Shown here: positions 18,185-27,421 of the stretch, piece by piece
Layout: each line of letters opens with the position of its first letter
How positions within the stretch are numbered: position 1 is the stretch's first letter
Source of the DNA: Larkinella rosea
Lineage (GTDB): Bacteria; Bacteroidota; Bacteroidia; Cytophagales; Spirosomataceae
Reading direction: 5' to 3'
DNA: 64,000 nucleotides
Assembly: GCF_003858635.1 (NCBI RefSeq)
Contig: NZ_RQJO01000011.1
Location: forward strand, 124,001 to 188,000
Program-made: the position numbers and the translations under genes
The notes under the pieces: generated by a model
What the model was told of the DNA's origin: nothing
What the model saw: the letters and a program-made list of their open reading frames with translations, nothing else
Databases searched by the model: none

Positions 18185-18484
18185 TTATACCGAACCCCGA
18201 ATGAAGTCTTCCAGCGCATTCAGGTGGTCGCTGAAAGCCTGGCGGCCAACGGGCGTAGCCGTGTAGGTCGTGTTGGGTTTGCGCCCGACAAATTGCTTTT
18301 TGACCAGGACATAGCCCTGCTCTTCCAGCGCCCGCAGGTGCGTCGCCAGATTCCCGTCGGTCATGTCCAGCAGTTCTTTGAGGGAATTGAAACTCAGGGT
18401 TTCATTCACAATCAAAACCGACATGATCCCCAACCGGGCTTTACTCTCAAAGGCTTTATTAAATCCAATCAGGAACTCTCGCAT
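18185..18484 (-). CDS. Small winged-helix transcriptional regulator
   Basis: 99 residues. The pattern matches single-domain winged-helix repressors with a MarR/ArsR-like fold: FNKAFESKARLGIMSVLIV, SFNSLKELLDMTDGNLATHLRALEEQGYV (recognition helix) and a wing KKQFVGRKPNTTYTATPVGR. No metal-binding Cys cluster is present. It overlaps the upstream membrane-protein gene by one base, so the two are co-translated; such pairs often autoregulate. Confidence 0.88.
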   Translation of the reverse strand: MREFLIGFNKAFESKARLGIMSVLIVNETLSFNSLKELLDMTDGNLATHLRALEEQGYVLVKKQFVGRKPNTTYTATPVGRQAFSDHLNALEDFIRGSV

Positions 18485-19137
18485 CAGCGCTTCAGTTCAT
18501 CTCGTTCATACTTGAGATACATGACGGTGCCGTACACAATGTGCAGCACACCAAATCCAACGGCCCACGTCAGCAGCGAATAACCGGTCCAGAACAACGC
18601 CAGTAAACCCAGCAGAATTTCCGATAAACCGAGGTATTCAACGTCGCGGACGGTGTATTTACTGCCGCTGTACAGGGCCATCCCGTAAAAAATCAATGTG
18701 GTTGGAAACGTCAGCCAGATCAGGTTAAACCGGATCAGGGCCAGACAGAATATACCGCCCGTTACCAGCGGAACCGCCAGCGCCCAGAGCAGCCGTTTCG
18801 AAATCGTGTTCCAGACGCCGTGTCCCTGCCGCCGGGCCTTGCGGACGGTAAAAAAGATCCCCAGCAACAAAGCCGCTGCCAGAACGAGGGCTCCGTCGAG
18901 GATCAGAAAATCAACCATATCCTGACGATCGGCGCCGTTTAACCGGCTGATGCGTTCATAGCTCATCAGGGTCAGGTTGTTCGTATGCAGCCGGGCGTAG
19001 GCGGCACCCGCACCAATAAGGGCTACTACACCCGCCGAAATTCCTGATAAACCGCTCAACGACAGAAATTTCGATGAGCGTTCCATCAGACTCCGTATCT
19101 CCGTCAGGGTTTGTAAATGTTCGTTCGATTCGGACAT
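18484..19137 (-). CDS. Multi-pass membrane protein coupled to a winged-helix regulator
   Basis: 217 residues with about five hydrophobic segments (starting LSGISAGVVALIGAGAAYARL) and a cytoplasmic N-terminus (MSESNEHLQTLTEIRSLMERSSKF). No enzymatic motif is recognised. This domain layout next to a small HTH protein is frequent in Cytophagales. The function is unknown; a sensory or stress role is only inferred from the pairing. Confidence 0.75.
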   Translation of the reverse strand: MSESNEHLQTLTEIRSLMERSSKFLSLSGLSGISAGVVALIGAGAAYARLHTNNLTLMSYERISRLNGADRQDMVDFLILDGALVLAAALLLGIFFTVRKARRQGHGVWNTISKRLLWALAVPLVTGGIFCLALIRFNLIWLTFPTTLIFYGMALYSGSKYTVRDVEYLGLSEILLGLLALFWTGYSLLTWAVGFGVLHIVYGTVMYLKYERDELKR

Positions 19138-19138
19138 C

Positions 19139-19316
19139 GGAAAGTGTGGTTGTTAGGGTTTTTAATGGTAGTGATGGTAGTATATAGTTGAAATGGCTCT
19201 GCTGGTTGAAAATGATTGAAATGGTTCTGATGGTTGAATTACCGGGGTTCTTTTAACCATACTTAACCCTCAGAGCCATTTATAACCATTAAAACCATTT
19301 TTAGCCATTAAAAAAA
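19139..19316. repeat. Word-repeat inverted region (AACCATT / AATGGTT family)
   Basis: A gene-free spacer built of short imperfect repeats. The left half is made of ATGGTAGTGATGGTAGT and GAAATGGTTCTGATGGTTGA; the right half holds the inverse words (TTAACCATACTTAACC, AACCATTAAAACCATT). The two halves could pair into a long imperfect hairpin. It lies between the membrane-protein gene and dgkA, both on the minus strand. Confidence 0.55.
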
Positions 19317-19687
19317 TCCATTTCGAACAATTTAGTCCCAAATATTAAGATACCTACTAGTATTGCAATAATTACCACCAGTAAGACCCCGGCCGCCGAC
19401 AAATCCTTGACGGCTTTGATCTGCGGGTGGCGTTCCGGCGAAACCACATCGGCCAGTTTTTCGATGGCGGTATTGAAGGCTTCGGCGGCCAGCACCAACC
19501 CCACCTGCGTCAGAATCAATGCCCATTCGATGCGATTCAACCGGAACCCGATTCCGGCAAGGACGACGGCAACGGCCGCCAATAAGTGAATTTTAGCGTT
19601 GTTTTCAAACCGAAACAGAGCGCCAATGCCCTCAATGGCAAATCGAAAACTCCGTAAATTTTTCCGAACGTCAATCCAACTGCTCAT
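19301..19687 (-). CDS. dgkA: Diacylglycerol/undecaprenol kinase family protein
   Basis: 128 residues from the ATG at 19687, with three membrane helices. The signature AEAFNTAIEKLADVVSPERHPQIKAVKDLSAAGVLL contains the ExxNTAIE motif of DgkA/UndK enzymes. It phosphorylates diacylglycerol or undecaprenol at the inner membrane, recycling lipid for envelope synthesis. The start overlaps the end of the DUF1361 gene by 17 bases, so the two form an operon. Which lipid is used cannot be told. Confidence 0.88.
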   Translation of the reverse strand: MSSWIDVRKNLRSFRFAIEGIGALFRFENNAKIHLLAAVAVVLAGIGFRLNRIEWALILTQVGLVLAAEAFNTAIEKLADVVSPERHPQIKAVKDLSAAGVLLVVIIAILVGILIFGTKLFEMDFFNG

Positions 19688-20336
19688 GCGTACGGCGTTG
19701 AACAAACTGCGTGAAGCCGGTATAAAGCGTCACCAATGCGAAAGTATACGAAAGTGTAAGCTTCAATGCAAACGGGCTGACCAGGCTGCGGCCGATGATT
19801 TGGGCCAGATCCAGCGGATCTGTGAATAAATCCCAGCTATTCAGGCGAATGAACCGGCCCAGGTAAATGCCAAAACTGGTCAGAACCAGACAACCGACCA
19901 TCACGGCCCAGGTTCGAACGTGGCCCATGCGCTGGTGGAGCATCCGGTGAACCTGCAGTTGCGAATACAAGCCGGTCAGCAAACCGGTGAGGGCGCACAT
20001 GAAAATCATCATGGTGTCGAACCAGACGGTTTCTTCCGAAACGTGCCGGACGTGGAACAAATCCGTAATGATGTAGGGAGAATTGGGCAGAAAAAGCAGC
20101 CAGAAGGCCAAACCGGGCCAGAAAATCCAGGTTGGCAACTGCCGACTTTCCAGACCTTCGCGCAGGAACAGGACTACGATGAGCGGAATCCAGGCCAGAA
20201 AGAGGTTCCAGCTCAACATTTTAAGGAACCAGTAATTGTGGCGAACCGCCACCATCGCCATGCTCATGACCGACAATAGGATCAGCATTCGCAAGCCTTC
20301 GCCGGAGCGGTAAACGGCCAATAATTTGTTCAACAT
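19671..20336 (-). CDS. DUF1361 multi-pass membrane protein
   Basis: 221 residues with about six to seven membrane segments. The family signature is SWNLFLAWIPLIVVLFL, followed by WLLFLPNSPYIITDLFHVRH and FDTMMIFMCALTGLLTGLYS. DUF1361 has no established function. It overlaps dgkA, so a lipid or envelope role is possible but inferred only from position. Confidence 0.83.
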   Translation of the reverse strand: MLNKLLAVYRSGEGLRMLILLSVMSMAMVAVRHNYWFLKMLSWNLFLAWIPLIVVLFLREGLESRQLPTWIFWPGLAFWLLFLPNSPYIITDLFHVRHVSEETVWFDTMMIFMCALTGLLTGLYSQLQVHRMLHQRMGHVRTWAVMVGCLVLTSFGIYLGRFIRLNSWDLFTDPLDLAQIIGRSLVSPFALKLTLSYTFALVTLYTGFTQFVQRRTHEQLD

Positions 20337-20486
20337 GGCATAAAGAACTTTGGTTTACAAAGTAGCAAATTGAAGCGACGCCAATCAAGGAAATAGGCGA
20401 AAATATTTAGGAATGCAGGATTTTTTTGATTTGCTGCCGAAACCAGCGGGTTTGTACCAGGCGTTTTTTGTCGAGATTGAAAGGTG

Positions 20487-20494
20487 TAACTTTG
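20487..20494 (+). promoter_or_regulatory. Possible -7 box of mazG
   Basis: TAACTTTG, 15 bases before the ATG at 20510. A TTTTTTG run lies upstream (ending at 20470), but the 16-base spacing is shorter than the usual 19-21. Confidence 0.45.
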
Positions 20495-20509
20495 TCAAAA
20501 AAAGTCCCG

Positions 20510-21346
20510 ATGCAAACCAACCTGAATCAACGACTGGAAACGATGCCCGCCCGGCGGCAGGAACAACTACTGGCATTCGACCGCCTGCTGACCATTATGG
20601 ACGAACTGCGCGAGCAGTGCCCCTGGGACCGCAAGCAAACGATGGACACGCTTCGCCACCTGACGATTGAGGAAACCTATGAACTTTCCGATGCCATTCT
20701 GGAAAAAGACCTGCCCGAAATCCGGAAGGAACTGGGCGATGTGATGCTGCACCTGGTTTTCTACGCCCGCATTGCTTCCGAACCGCAGTCAGGTGCGACG
20801 TTCGATATTGGCGATGTGCTGAACAGCGTTTGTGACAAACTGGTTTCGCGCCATCCGCACATTTATGGCGACGTGGTGGCCGATACGGAAGAAAAGGTGA
20901 AGCAGAATTGGGAGCAATTGAAGCTCAAAGAGGGGAATAAATCCGTTCTGGGCGGAGTGCCGGGCTCGCTACCGGCGCTGGTAAAAGCCATGCGGATTCA
21001 GGAAAAAGCGCGGGGAGCCGGTTTTGACTGGGAAGAAAAACAACAGGTTTGGGAGAAAGTGGAGGAGGAAATGCAGGAATTCAAGGCCGAATTCAATGCC
21101 GAAACCGACGAAGTCATCGACGCCGAACGCGCCGAAAAAGAGTTTGGCGATGTGCTGTTTTCGTTGGTCAATTACGCCCGGTTTATCGACATCAATCCCG
21201 AAACCGCCCTGGAACGCACCAACAAGAAATTCATCAAGCGGTTTCAATACCTGGAAGAGCAGGCTCGTCAGAACGGCCAGCAATTGAAAGATATGACGCT
21301 GGATGAAATGGAAGTGTATTGGCAGGAAGCGAAAGCGTTTACTTAA
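20510..21346 (+). CDS. mazG: Nucleoside triphosphate pyrophosphohydrolase MazG
   Basis: 278 residues from the ATG at 20510; the frame upstream gives an implausible Cys/Arg-rich leader. Two MazG domains are present. The first has CPWDRKQTMDTLRHLTIEETYELSDAI and KELGDVMLHLVFYARIA (ExxE...ExxD metal motif). The second has EEMQEFKAEFNAE and EKEFGDVLFSLVNYAR. It hydrolyses NTPs to NMP and pyrophosphate, cleaning abnormal nucleotides. It is a single gene. Confidence 0.95.
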   Translation: MQTNLNQRLETMPARRQEQLLAFDRLLTIMDELREQCPWDRKQTMDTLRHLTIEETYELSDAILEKDLPEIRKELGDVMLHLVFYARIASEPQSGATFDIGDVLNSVCDKLVSRHPHIYGDVVADTEEKVKQNWEQLKLKEGNKSVLGGVPGSLPALVKAMRIQEKARGAGFDWEEKQQVWEKVEEEMQEFKAEFNAETDEVIDAERAEKEFGDVLFSLVNYARFIDINPETALERTNKKFIKRFQYLEEQARQNGQQLKDMTLDEMEVYWQEAKAFT

Positions 21347-21445
21347 AGTATGCGTAATTGGGGTTTCGAATAGTTACGAAGTGGCATTTAGCAATTCTTG
21401 GAATTTGATTTTAAAATAGGAATGACTTTCTGTTAAACCGTACGT

Positions 21446-21491
21446 CAAAGTGCATTGAGCATTCGCATTTCGATCAGCTAAACGCACTTTG
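21446..21491. repeat. CAAAGTGC / GCACTTTG inverted repeat before the first T9SS gene
   Basis: 8-base arms at 21446-21453 and 21484-21491 separated by 30 bases. The right arm runs into GCACTTTGCT-ATG, so it ends two bases before the start codon at 21494. It may form a 5' structure or overlap a degenerate -7 box. Confidence 0.4.
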
Positions 21492-21493
21492 CT

Positions 21494-22645
21494 ATGAAAT
21501 ACGGTTTTCTACTTTCAGCCGGGCTGATGGCCCTGATGCGTGTAACGTCCTCGCTTGCTCAGGATCTAAAATTTGATACTACGACTCCACTATATCCAGC
21601 GGGAGCGGCTACTCACTCTTACACCGGTATTGGCACGCCAGCCGTAAATGTTACACTCAATATCAATGGTCCGGGAACGGCCTCTATTCCATCACCTGAA
21701 CGAGCTAGTACGGGTTTGTCGACGCCCAACTGGAAATTTAATAATTCGAGTGAAAGCAGGAATTACACTTTTACATTTGGCGATCCGGTTACCGGCCTGG
21801 AATTCGCATTGAATGCACTTCAATATAAAACCTTTACCATCACAGATCACAACTACCAGGACAAAATAACCATTATTGCTACGGACGAATTTGGGAACTC
21901 AGTTGTGCCCGTTATTCCGGCTGGAACAGGATATAGTGTGAATGGAAATGAAATAGTAGCAACGTCGGGCACAGCATCGAACGTGAATAAAGTTTTCTTC
22001 CCCACCAAAGTTAAAACAGTTCAGATTATATATGGAAACGGCCCTTTAGCAGGCCCCTTCCCAAATGGGCAAGGTTTCACTATCGGCAATATGGAATGGA
22101 CAGGCATTGTCTTACCGGTCGATATTGCTTACTTCCGGGCCAAGCCCATTGGCAGCGTTGTGCAGCTTTCGTGGGAAACCGTTTCAGAGCAGAATGCCGA
22201 CTATTTTTTGGTTGAACACGGCCTGGATCTGGAGAATCTGAAACCCATTGGCCGCGTGAAAGCCACCGGGAATACAGCCCGCCGTCAAACCTACTCCTTT
22301 GTCGACGATCAATCGCATCGGATGATCAATTACTACCGCTTACAACAGGTCGACAAAGACGGCTCGAAGCGGTATTCAAAAACCATTTCGGTGCAACATG
22401 ACGGTTCTTTGCCCGCATTAACCGTTTATCCCAATCCTTCCGACGGTCAATCAATTGGGCTACAATTCAATGAACTGGATGCAAAATCCCTGCAATTGAC
22501 GGATTTGAACCAGCGGAAAATCGAGTTCAGTATGGTTGAACAGACTTCCGGGCAAGTGACCCTGAAACCCGTATCACCCTTAAAAACCGGTCTGTATTTC
22601 CTGCACGCAACCGGCCTGAAAGCCACCCGGTTTTTGGTGAATTAA
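21494..22645 (+). CDS. Secreted T9SS type A cargo protein
   Basis: 383 residues. A signal peptide (MKYGFLLSAGLMALMRVTSSLAQ) is followed by a beta-rich domain of unknown function (about 24-210). Then comes the spacer typical of T9SS cargo (LPVDIAYFRAKPIGSVVQLSWETVSEQNAD) and a C-terminal sorting domain with VYPNPSDGQSIGLQF and LKTGLYFLHATG ending in FLVN. It should be exported and attached to the cell surface by the type IX system. The next gene has the same plan, so the two are paralogous in their C-terminal halves. Confidence 0.87.
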   Translation: MKYGFLLSAGLMALMRVTSSLAQDLKFDTTTPLYPAGAATHSYTGIGTPAVNVTLNINGPGTASIPSPERASTGLSTPNWKFNNSSESRNYTFTFGDPVTGLEFALNALQYKTFTITDHNYQDKITIIATDEFGNSVVPVIPAGTGYSVNGNEIVATSGTASNVNKVFFPTKVKTVQIIYGNGPLAGPFPNGQGFTIGNMEWTGIVLPVDIAYFRAKPIGSVVQLSWETVSEQNADYFLVEHGLDLENLKPIGRVKATGNTARRQTYSFVDDQSHRMINYYRLQQVDKDGSKRYSKTISVQHDGSLPALTVYPNPSDGQSIGLQFNELDAKSLQLTDLNQRKIEFSMVEQTSGQVTLKPVSPLKTGLYFLHATGLKATRFLVN

Positions 22646-22696
22646 AGTCGTATGCACAAGCATTTATTAATACGTTTCATTCAATACGCCACATCC

Positions 22697-23791
22697 ATGA
22701 ACCATCTTTTACGTTTAACCGGCTTCACCATTCTCTTTTTCCTGTTCTTTCAGCCAGTCATCGGGCAAACCCTTTATTCACAGAATTTTACCGGTGGTTT
22801 GAGCGGCTGGACTGCCAGTAATTCAACCGCGATCAGTGTTACCACCACCTCCGCCAGCTCGGGCTATACAACCCCCATTGCCGCTTCGGGCGGCAACAAC
22901 GTCTCCTTTGGCGAATGTGGTGGAAATTCGGAACATACCATCGTGTCTCCGTCTATCAGTACCGTCGGTCAAACCAACCTGATGGTCGGCTTCGGTCGCC
23001 GGAAAACCGCTGCTTTTGGCCCGCAGGTCGTTATTTTTGAATTCAGTACCGATGGCGGCACCAGTTGGACGAACATCTCCTCCGATGTATCCAGCGTAGC
23101 CACGACCACCTGGGGGCTTTCCATTTTCAACTTACCGGTTGCTGCTGAAAATCAGGCCAATCTTAGTTTTCGCTTCCGGTTTACACCACCGGCTGGTGCG
23201 GCCTGTGCTACGGCTTTTCGCATCGATGATTTTACCGTTAGCGCAAACAGTGCGCTCCCGGTCAAACTAACGTATTTTCAGGGAACAGCAAAGTCCAACG
23301 GGAATCAACTCACGTGGGAAACCGCCTGGGAGCGCGGAACCAGTCATTTCGCCATTGAACGCAGTGTCGACGCGGAAGAATTCACGGTGATTGGGCAAGT
23401 GGCTGCGATTGGGGGAGTGGACAAGGCGCAATTGTACACGTTTATCGATGGCGAGCCGCTCCCCGGAACCAGCTATTACCGGCTTCGGCAGGTGGATACG
23501 GATGGGTCGGAACAGCCCTCCCGCATCATCGCTGTCGGCCGTTCGGAGGAACGATTGATGGTTTACAATAATCCGTCTTCCGGTCAGGAAATTCGATTGA
23601 GCGTTTCCAATGCCGATCCGGCCAGTGTTCAATTATATACCATTACCGGCCAGTCATTGCCTTTTAGATTGACGCAGCTATCCGAAACTGAGTGGCTGAT
23701 CCAGCCTGTTCGTTCCTTAAAACCGGGCTTGTATTTTATCAGTATCGGGCAAAATAATCAGCGTCGAACCGTTCGGGTTATTGTTCAATAA
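22697..23791 (+). CDS. Secreted T9SS type A cargo protein (second)
   Basis: 364 residues from the ATG at 22697, which begins a clear signal peptide (MNHLLRLTGFTILFFLFFQPVIGQ); the in-frame ATG at 22652 adds 15 residues of unlikely leader. The N-terminal part is a jelly-roll-like domain (LYSQNFTGGLSGW, ISTVGQTNLMVGFGRRK, FRFRFTPPAG.ACATAFRIDDF). The C-terminal half has LPVKLTYFQGTAKSNGNQLTWETA and a sorting domain with LKPGLYFISIGQ. No catalytic motif is seen. It lies 51 bases after the first T9SS gene and is probably co-transcribed. Confidence 0.85.
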   Translation: MNHLLRLTGFTILFFLFFQPVIGQTLYSQNFTGGLSGWTASNSTAISVTTTSASSGYTTPIAASGGNNVSFGECGGNSEHTIVSPSISTVGQTNLMVGFGRRKTAAFGPQVVIFEFSTDGGTSWTNISSDVSSVATTTWGLSIFNLPVAAENQANLSFRFRFTPPAGAACATAFRIDDFTVSANSALPVKLTYFQGTAKSNGNQLTWETAWERGTSHFAIERSVDAEEFTVIGQVAAIGGVDKAQLYTFIDGEPLPGTSYYRLRQVDTDGSEQPSRIIAVGRSEERLMVYNNPSSGQEIRLSVSNADPASVQLYTITGQSLPFRLTQLSETEWLIQPVRSLKPGLYFISIGQNNQRRTVRVIVQ

Positions 23792-23823
23792 GAGCGCTTT
23801 TAAAAAGGAGTGTGGAAATCCGT

Positions 23824-23863
23824 AAAACCGGCCAATTGGGCGTGCGCCGGGCCGATCGGTTTT
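23824..23863 (+). terminator. Possible terminator after the T9SS pair
   Basis: AAAACCGGCC pairs with GGC-CGAT-CGGTTTT, with a 4-base bulge, ending in TTTTT. It lies 33 bases after the stop and upstream of recJ. Confidence 0.35.
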
Positions 23864-23896
23864 TGCTTTCCGTATTCCCTTTTTATAATTTGCGGT

Positions 23897-25630
23897 ATGA
23901 GTGAGAAACGTTGGATATACCGACCAGTTCCGGAGTCAGCCGAGGAGTTACAGGCTGTCGAGAATTTGATCCGTGAATTGAAAGTAAATCCGTTCATGGC
24001 TACGCTGCTGGTTCAACGGGGGGTTCATACGTTTGATCAGGCCCGCACCTATTTTCGTCCCGAACTTCCGCATCTGCACGATCCTTTTCTGATGCAGGAC
24101 ATGGAAAAGGCCGTTCAGCGCTTGCAAATGGCGATAGTCCGAAATGAAAAGATTCTGGTGTACGGTGATTACGACGTGGATGGCACCACGTCAGTGGCGT
24201 TGTTCTACGGTTTTTTGCGGACCATCTATTCCAATCTGGATTACTACATTCCCGATCGGTATAAAGAAGGCTACGGTATTTCGACGCAGGGCATCGAGTG
24301 GGCCGCTGAGAATGGTTTTACGTTGATTGTCAGTTTAGATTGCGGCATTAAGTCCGTCGATCGGGTGGATGAAGCCTGGGAGAAAGGCATCGAATTTATC
24401 ATTTGCGATCACCACCGCCCCGGCGCCGAACTCCCACGGGCGGCTGCCGTTCTCGATCCCAAACGGTCGGATTGCGCGTATCCGTATAAAGAGTTGACGG
24501 GCTGCGGAGTTGGGTTTAAATTGTTGCAGGCTTTTTGCCTCTTCAAAGGTATTCCGGTCGAGCGGTTATTTGATTACCTGGACTTGCTGGCGATCAGCAT
24601 TGCCTCAGATATTGTGCCGATTGTGGGCGAAAACCGGGTGCTGGCGTATTACGGCCTGAAAAAACTGAATTCGTCGCCCGGTTTTGGCGTACAGGCGCTG
24701 ATTAAAATTGCTGGTTTTAGTTCCAGTCTGGATATTACCAATGTCGTGTTCGGCCTGGGACCGCGGATCAATGCCGCCGGGCGGATCAAACACGCCAAAG
24801 CCGCCGTGCAGTTGCTGCTGGCCGAAAGCGAAGAAGCGGCCACCGACTTTGCGTTTGAAATCAACGAACACAACAACAGCCGACGCCAGTACGATACCAG
24901 TATTACCGAACAGGCGCTGGCCATGATCCAGGGCGACGAATGGTTGCTGAACGCTAAAAGCACGGTACTTTTCAACAATACCTGGCACAAAGGGGTGATC
25001 GGAATTGTGGCGTCGCGCTGCATTGAAAAATACCACCGGCCGACCATTATCCTCACCGAATCGCACAATCGGGCGGCTGGTTCGGCGCGGTCGGTGCCGG
25101 GGTTCGACGTCTACGAAGCGATTGAGGAATGTTCCGACCTGCTCGAACAGTTCGGCGGGCATACATTTGCGGCCGGATTGACGCTGAAGCTGGAAAATAT
25201 CAAAGCGTTCCAGCAAAAATTTGAAGAAGTCGTCACCCGTCGCATTCAGGACGAGCAGTTGATTCCGATGATCGAAATTGATTTGCAACTTGATTTTGAC
25301 GCCATTGACCAGAAATTCTACAACGTTCTGAAACAGATGTCGCCCTTTGGCCCCCAAAATATGGCACCGGTTTTTTCGACCAGCGAGGTCTACATGGTAG
25401 GGGAGCCGTACATCATGAAGGAAAAACATTTGAAAATGACCGTTCAGCAAGCGGGTTCTTACCAGCGGTTTACGGCCATCGGCTTCAACATGGCCCACCA
25501 CGCCCTTTTCCTCCGGCGCGACCAGCCTTTTGCCATCTGTTATCAGGTCGAAGAGAATAATTATAACGGGAACAAATCGTTGCAGTTATATTTGAAAGAT
25601 ATAAAGGCCACCGCAGGCGCTGAGCAGTAA
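23897..25630 (+). CDS. recJ: Single-stranded-DNA-specific exonuclease RecJ
   Basis: 577 residues from the ATG at 23897 (MSEKRWIYRPVPESAEELQ). The DHH phosphoesterase motifs are present: VYGDYDVDGTTSVALFYG, LDCGIKS, ICDHHRPGAELP. The DHHA1 domain has the motif AAGSARSVPGFDVYEAI and HTFAAGL. A C-terminal OB-type domain follows. It degrades single-stranded DNA 5' to 3' in recombination and repair. The start lies four bases after an ATAATTTGC box, a possible fused promoter. Confidence 0.96.
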   Translation: MSEKRWIYRPVPESAEELQAVENLIRELKVNPFMATLLVQRGVHTFDQARTYFRPELPHLHDPFLMQDMEKAVQRLQMAIVRNEKILVYGDYDVDGTTSVALFYGFLRTIYSNLDYYIPDRYKEGYGISTQGIEWAAENGFTLIVSLDCGIKSVDRVDEAWEKGIEFIICDHHRPGAELPRAAAVLDPKRSDCAYPYKELTGCGVGFKLLQAFCLFKGIPVERLFDYLDLLAISIASDIVPIVGENRVLAYYGLKKLNSSPGFGVQALIKIAGFSSSLDITNVVFGLGPRINAAGRIKHAKAAVQLLLAESEEAATDFAFEINEHNNSRRQYDTSITEQALAMIQGDEWLLNAKSTVLFNNTWHKGVIGIVASRCIEKYHRPTIILTESHNRAAGSARSVPGFDVYEAIEECSDLLEQFGGHTFAAGLTLKLENIKAFQQKFEEVVTRRIQDEQLIPMIEIDLQLDFDAIDQKFYNVLKQMSPFGPQNMAPVFSTSEVYMVGEPYIMKEKHLKMTVQQAGSYQRFTAIGFNMAHHALFLRRDQPFAICYQVEENNYNGNKSLQLYLKDIKATAGAEQ

Positions 25631-25680
25631 ACGGCTAAAACCGTTTGGGATAAAACCGACGCTGGCCTGGAACTAGAAAC

Positions 25681-26412
25681 ATGATTCTTCGAACCGAAAA
25701 TTTAGTCAAAAAATACGGCTCCCGGCTGGTCAACGACCAAGTGACCTATCAGGTCGCCCAAGGCGAGATCGTTGGGTTGTTAGGCCCCAATGGCGCGGGT
25801 AAAACCACTTCGTTTTACATGGCCGTTGGTTTGGTGAAACCCAACAGTGGTAAGGTTTATCTTGACGATCAGGATATTACGAGTTTGCCGATGTACAAAC
25901 GCGCCCGGCTGGGTGTCGGTTATCTGGCGCAGGAAGCGTCGATCTTCCGGGATTTGACGGTGGAAGAAAATGTGCTGGCGGTGCTGGAAATGACCGATAT
26001 GTCGCGGCAGGCGCAGCGAGAGAAAGTGGAGCAACTGCTGGAAGAGTTCAGCCTGACCCACGTTCGGAAAAACAAAGGAAAAGTGCTGTCGGGGGGGGAA
26101 CGCCGACGCACCGAAATTGCCCGGAGCCTGGCCGTTGATCCTAAATTTATTCTCCTCGACGAACCGTTTGCCGGGGTTGACCCGATTGCCGTTGAAGATA
26201 TTCAAAGCATTGTCGCTCAGTTGAAACACCGCAACATCGGTATTCTGATCACCGACCACAACGTCAACGAAACCCTGTCGATCACCGACCGCGCGTATCT
26301 CTTGTTTGAAGGCAAAATCCTGAAACAGGGAACCGCCGAAGATCTGGCGAACGACGAGCAGGTTCGGCGGGTGTATTTGGGACAAAACTTCGAATTGAAA
26401 CGGAAGATTTAA
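25681..26412 (+). CDS. lptB: LPS export ABC transporter ATP-binding protein
   Basis: 243 residues. Walker A is [20 protein letters not shown]-loop [16 protein letters not shown], signature [15 protein letters not shown] and Walker [14 protein letters not shown]. The EIARSLA and [10 protein letters not shown] stretches are typical of LptB. It powers extraction of lipopolysaccharide from the inner membrane with LptFG. The signature is encoded over a run of eight G (26091-26098), intact here. It lies 50 bases after recJ and converges on recO. Confidence 0.94.
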   Translation: MILRTENLVKKYGSRLVNDQVTYQVAQGEIVGLLGPNGAGKTTSFYMAVGLVKPNSGKVYLDDQDITSLPMYKRARLGVGYLAQEASIFRDLTVEENVLAVLEMTDMSRQAQREKVEQLLEEFSLTHVRKNKGKVLSGGERRRTEIARSLAVDPKFILLDEPFAGVDPIAVEDIQSIVAQLKHRNIGILITDHNVNETLSITDRAYLLFEGKILKQGTAEDLANDEQVRRVYLGQNFELKRKI

Positions 26413-26413
26413 T

Positions 26414-26519
26414 AAGGGTTATATCGCGGAGGTAAGCGGAGTAAAAAGAGTTTAGCAGAGGTATTATTTTTCTTCGCGTACCTCCCTTTTACTCCGCTTA
26501 CCTCCGCGAAATAACTCTT
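26414..26519. repeat. Long hairpin between lptB and recO (GCGGAG family)
   Basis: 33-base arms at 26414-26446 and 26487-26519 pair with two mismatches. The arm contains TATCGCGGAGGTAAGCGGAG. A related inverted repeat lies between the next converging pair at 29804-29886. The loop itself contains a partial copy of the same words (CGCGTACCTCC). Confidence 0.75.
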
Positions 26520-26525
26520 AAAATC

Positions 26526-27218
26526 TCAACTCAATACCTCCCGCAAAACCGCCAACGATTTAATTTCTCCCAAACTATCCATGTGAATGTGGTAAAACGC
26601 TACTAGCGCATCCAGTAATTCGGCGCGGGTTTGGCGGGAGATTTTAATGTGAGACGCCAGCGGCTGGCGCAGAAAGTGATTCAGGGCACGTTCGGCCGCT
26701 TCGTCGGGGAGAAACGGGTATTTCTGCTCCTGCAACTGTTCTTCAAATTCGCGGGCGTTGGACGGACCGAAGCCCAGGAAAAACGCCAGTTTCAGGAAAA
26801 ACGCGATGTGGAAATTCTCGTAATCACTTTCCGCTTCTTCCAGATACAGAATACTATCCACCAGAAAATAATACAAAGATGGGTTGCTGGCTTCTTCCTT
26901 CAGCGTTTTGGTCAGCATTTCACTGACGAATAACGCCATGCTGGACTTGGCAATGTCGAACGGAAGGTGTTGCAGCGGATGATTGATTTTTACTTCCGAA
27001 AGCCGGTTCAGGTCCTTACCCGGTTTGTAATACACCACCATATCGAGCAGCGTCAGGGGCTGAAAGAAGGCGATCCGGTTGGTTTTGCTCTTGGCCGAGC
27101 GCACCCCGTTGACGAGGTAACTTTGTAACCCAAATTCTTCCGTGTAGATGCGGACAATGACGGACGTTTCGCGGTAGCGAAAATAACTCAGAACAATTCC
27201 TCGGGTTTTGTGGAGCAT
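26526..27218 (-). CDS. recO: DNA repair protein RecO
   Basis: 230 residues. It has the N-terminal OB-fold typical of RecO (MLHKTRGIVLSYFRYRETSVIVRIYTEEFGLQSYLVNGVR) and a helical C-terminal part (FFLKLAFFLGFGP). No zinc-finger Cys set is present, as in many Bacteroidota RecO. It loads RecA onto SSB-coated DNA with RecR. It stands alone, converging with lptB. Confidence 0.93.
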   Translation of the reverse strand: MLHKTRGIVLSYFRYRETSVIVRIYTEEFGLQSYLVNGVRSAKSKTNRIAFFQPLTLLDMVVYYKPGKDLNRLSEVKINHPLQHLPFDIAKSSMALFVSEMLTKTLKEEASNPSLYYFLVDSILYLEEAESDYENFHIAFFLKLAFFLGFGPSNAREFEEQLQEQKYPFLPDEAAERALNHFLRQPLASHIKISRQTRAELLDALVAFYHIHMDSLGEIKSLAVLREVLS

Positions 27219-27421
27219 TTTTTCAGTAAAAAACAGAATCGGCTAGTATGAAAGTGGTCAGAACGAGTATTAAAACAAAGCGGTTTCGTTTTTTGAAAAA
27301 ATCAACAGCTTTCTAATTTAAGCCCTTTTGCTCAATTTTCAAACCCTAATTTGCTGAAATCCTGCCTAAAATTGACCATTTTTGCGGGCTTTATAGTCAA
27401 ACTCAATTCCCTCAATCCTTC

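Noticed and set aside
26091-26098. Run of eight G inside lptB, as a possible phase-variation site
   Set aside because: The tract encodes the invariant SGGE signature in the correct frame of an essential gene, and G runs of 7-8 also occur elsewhere in the window. No evidence for switching.
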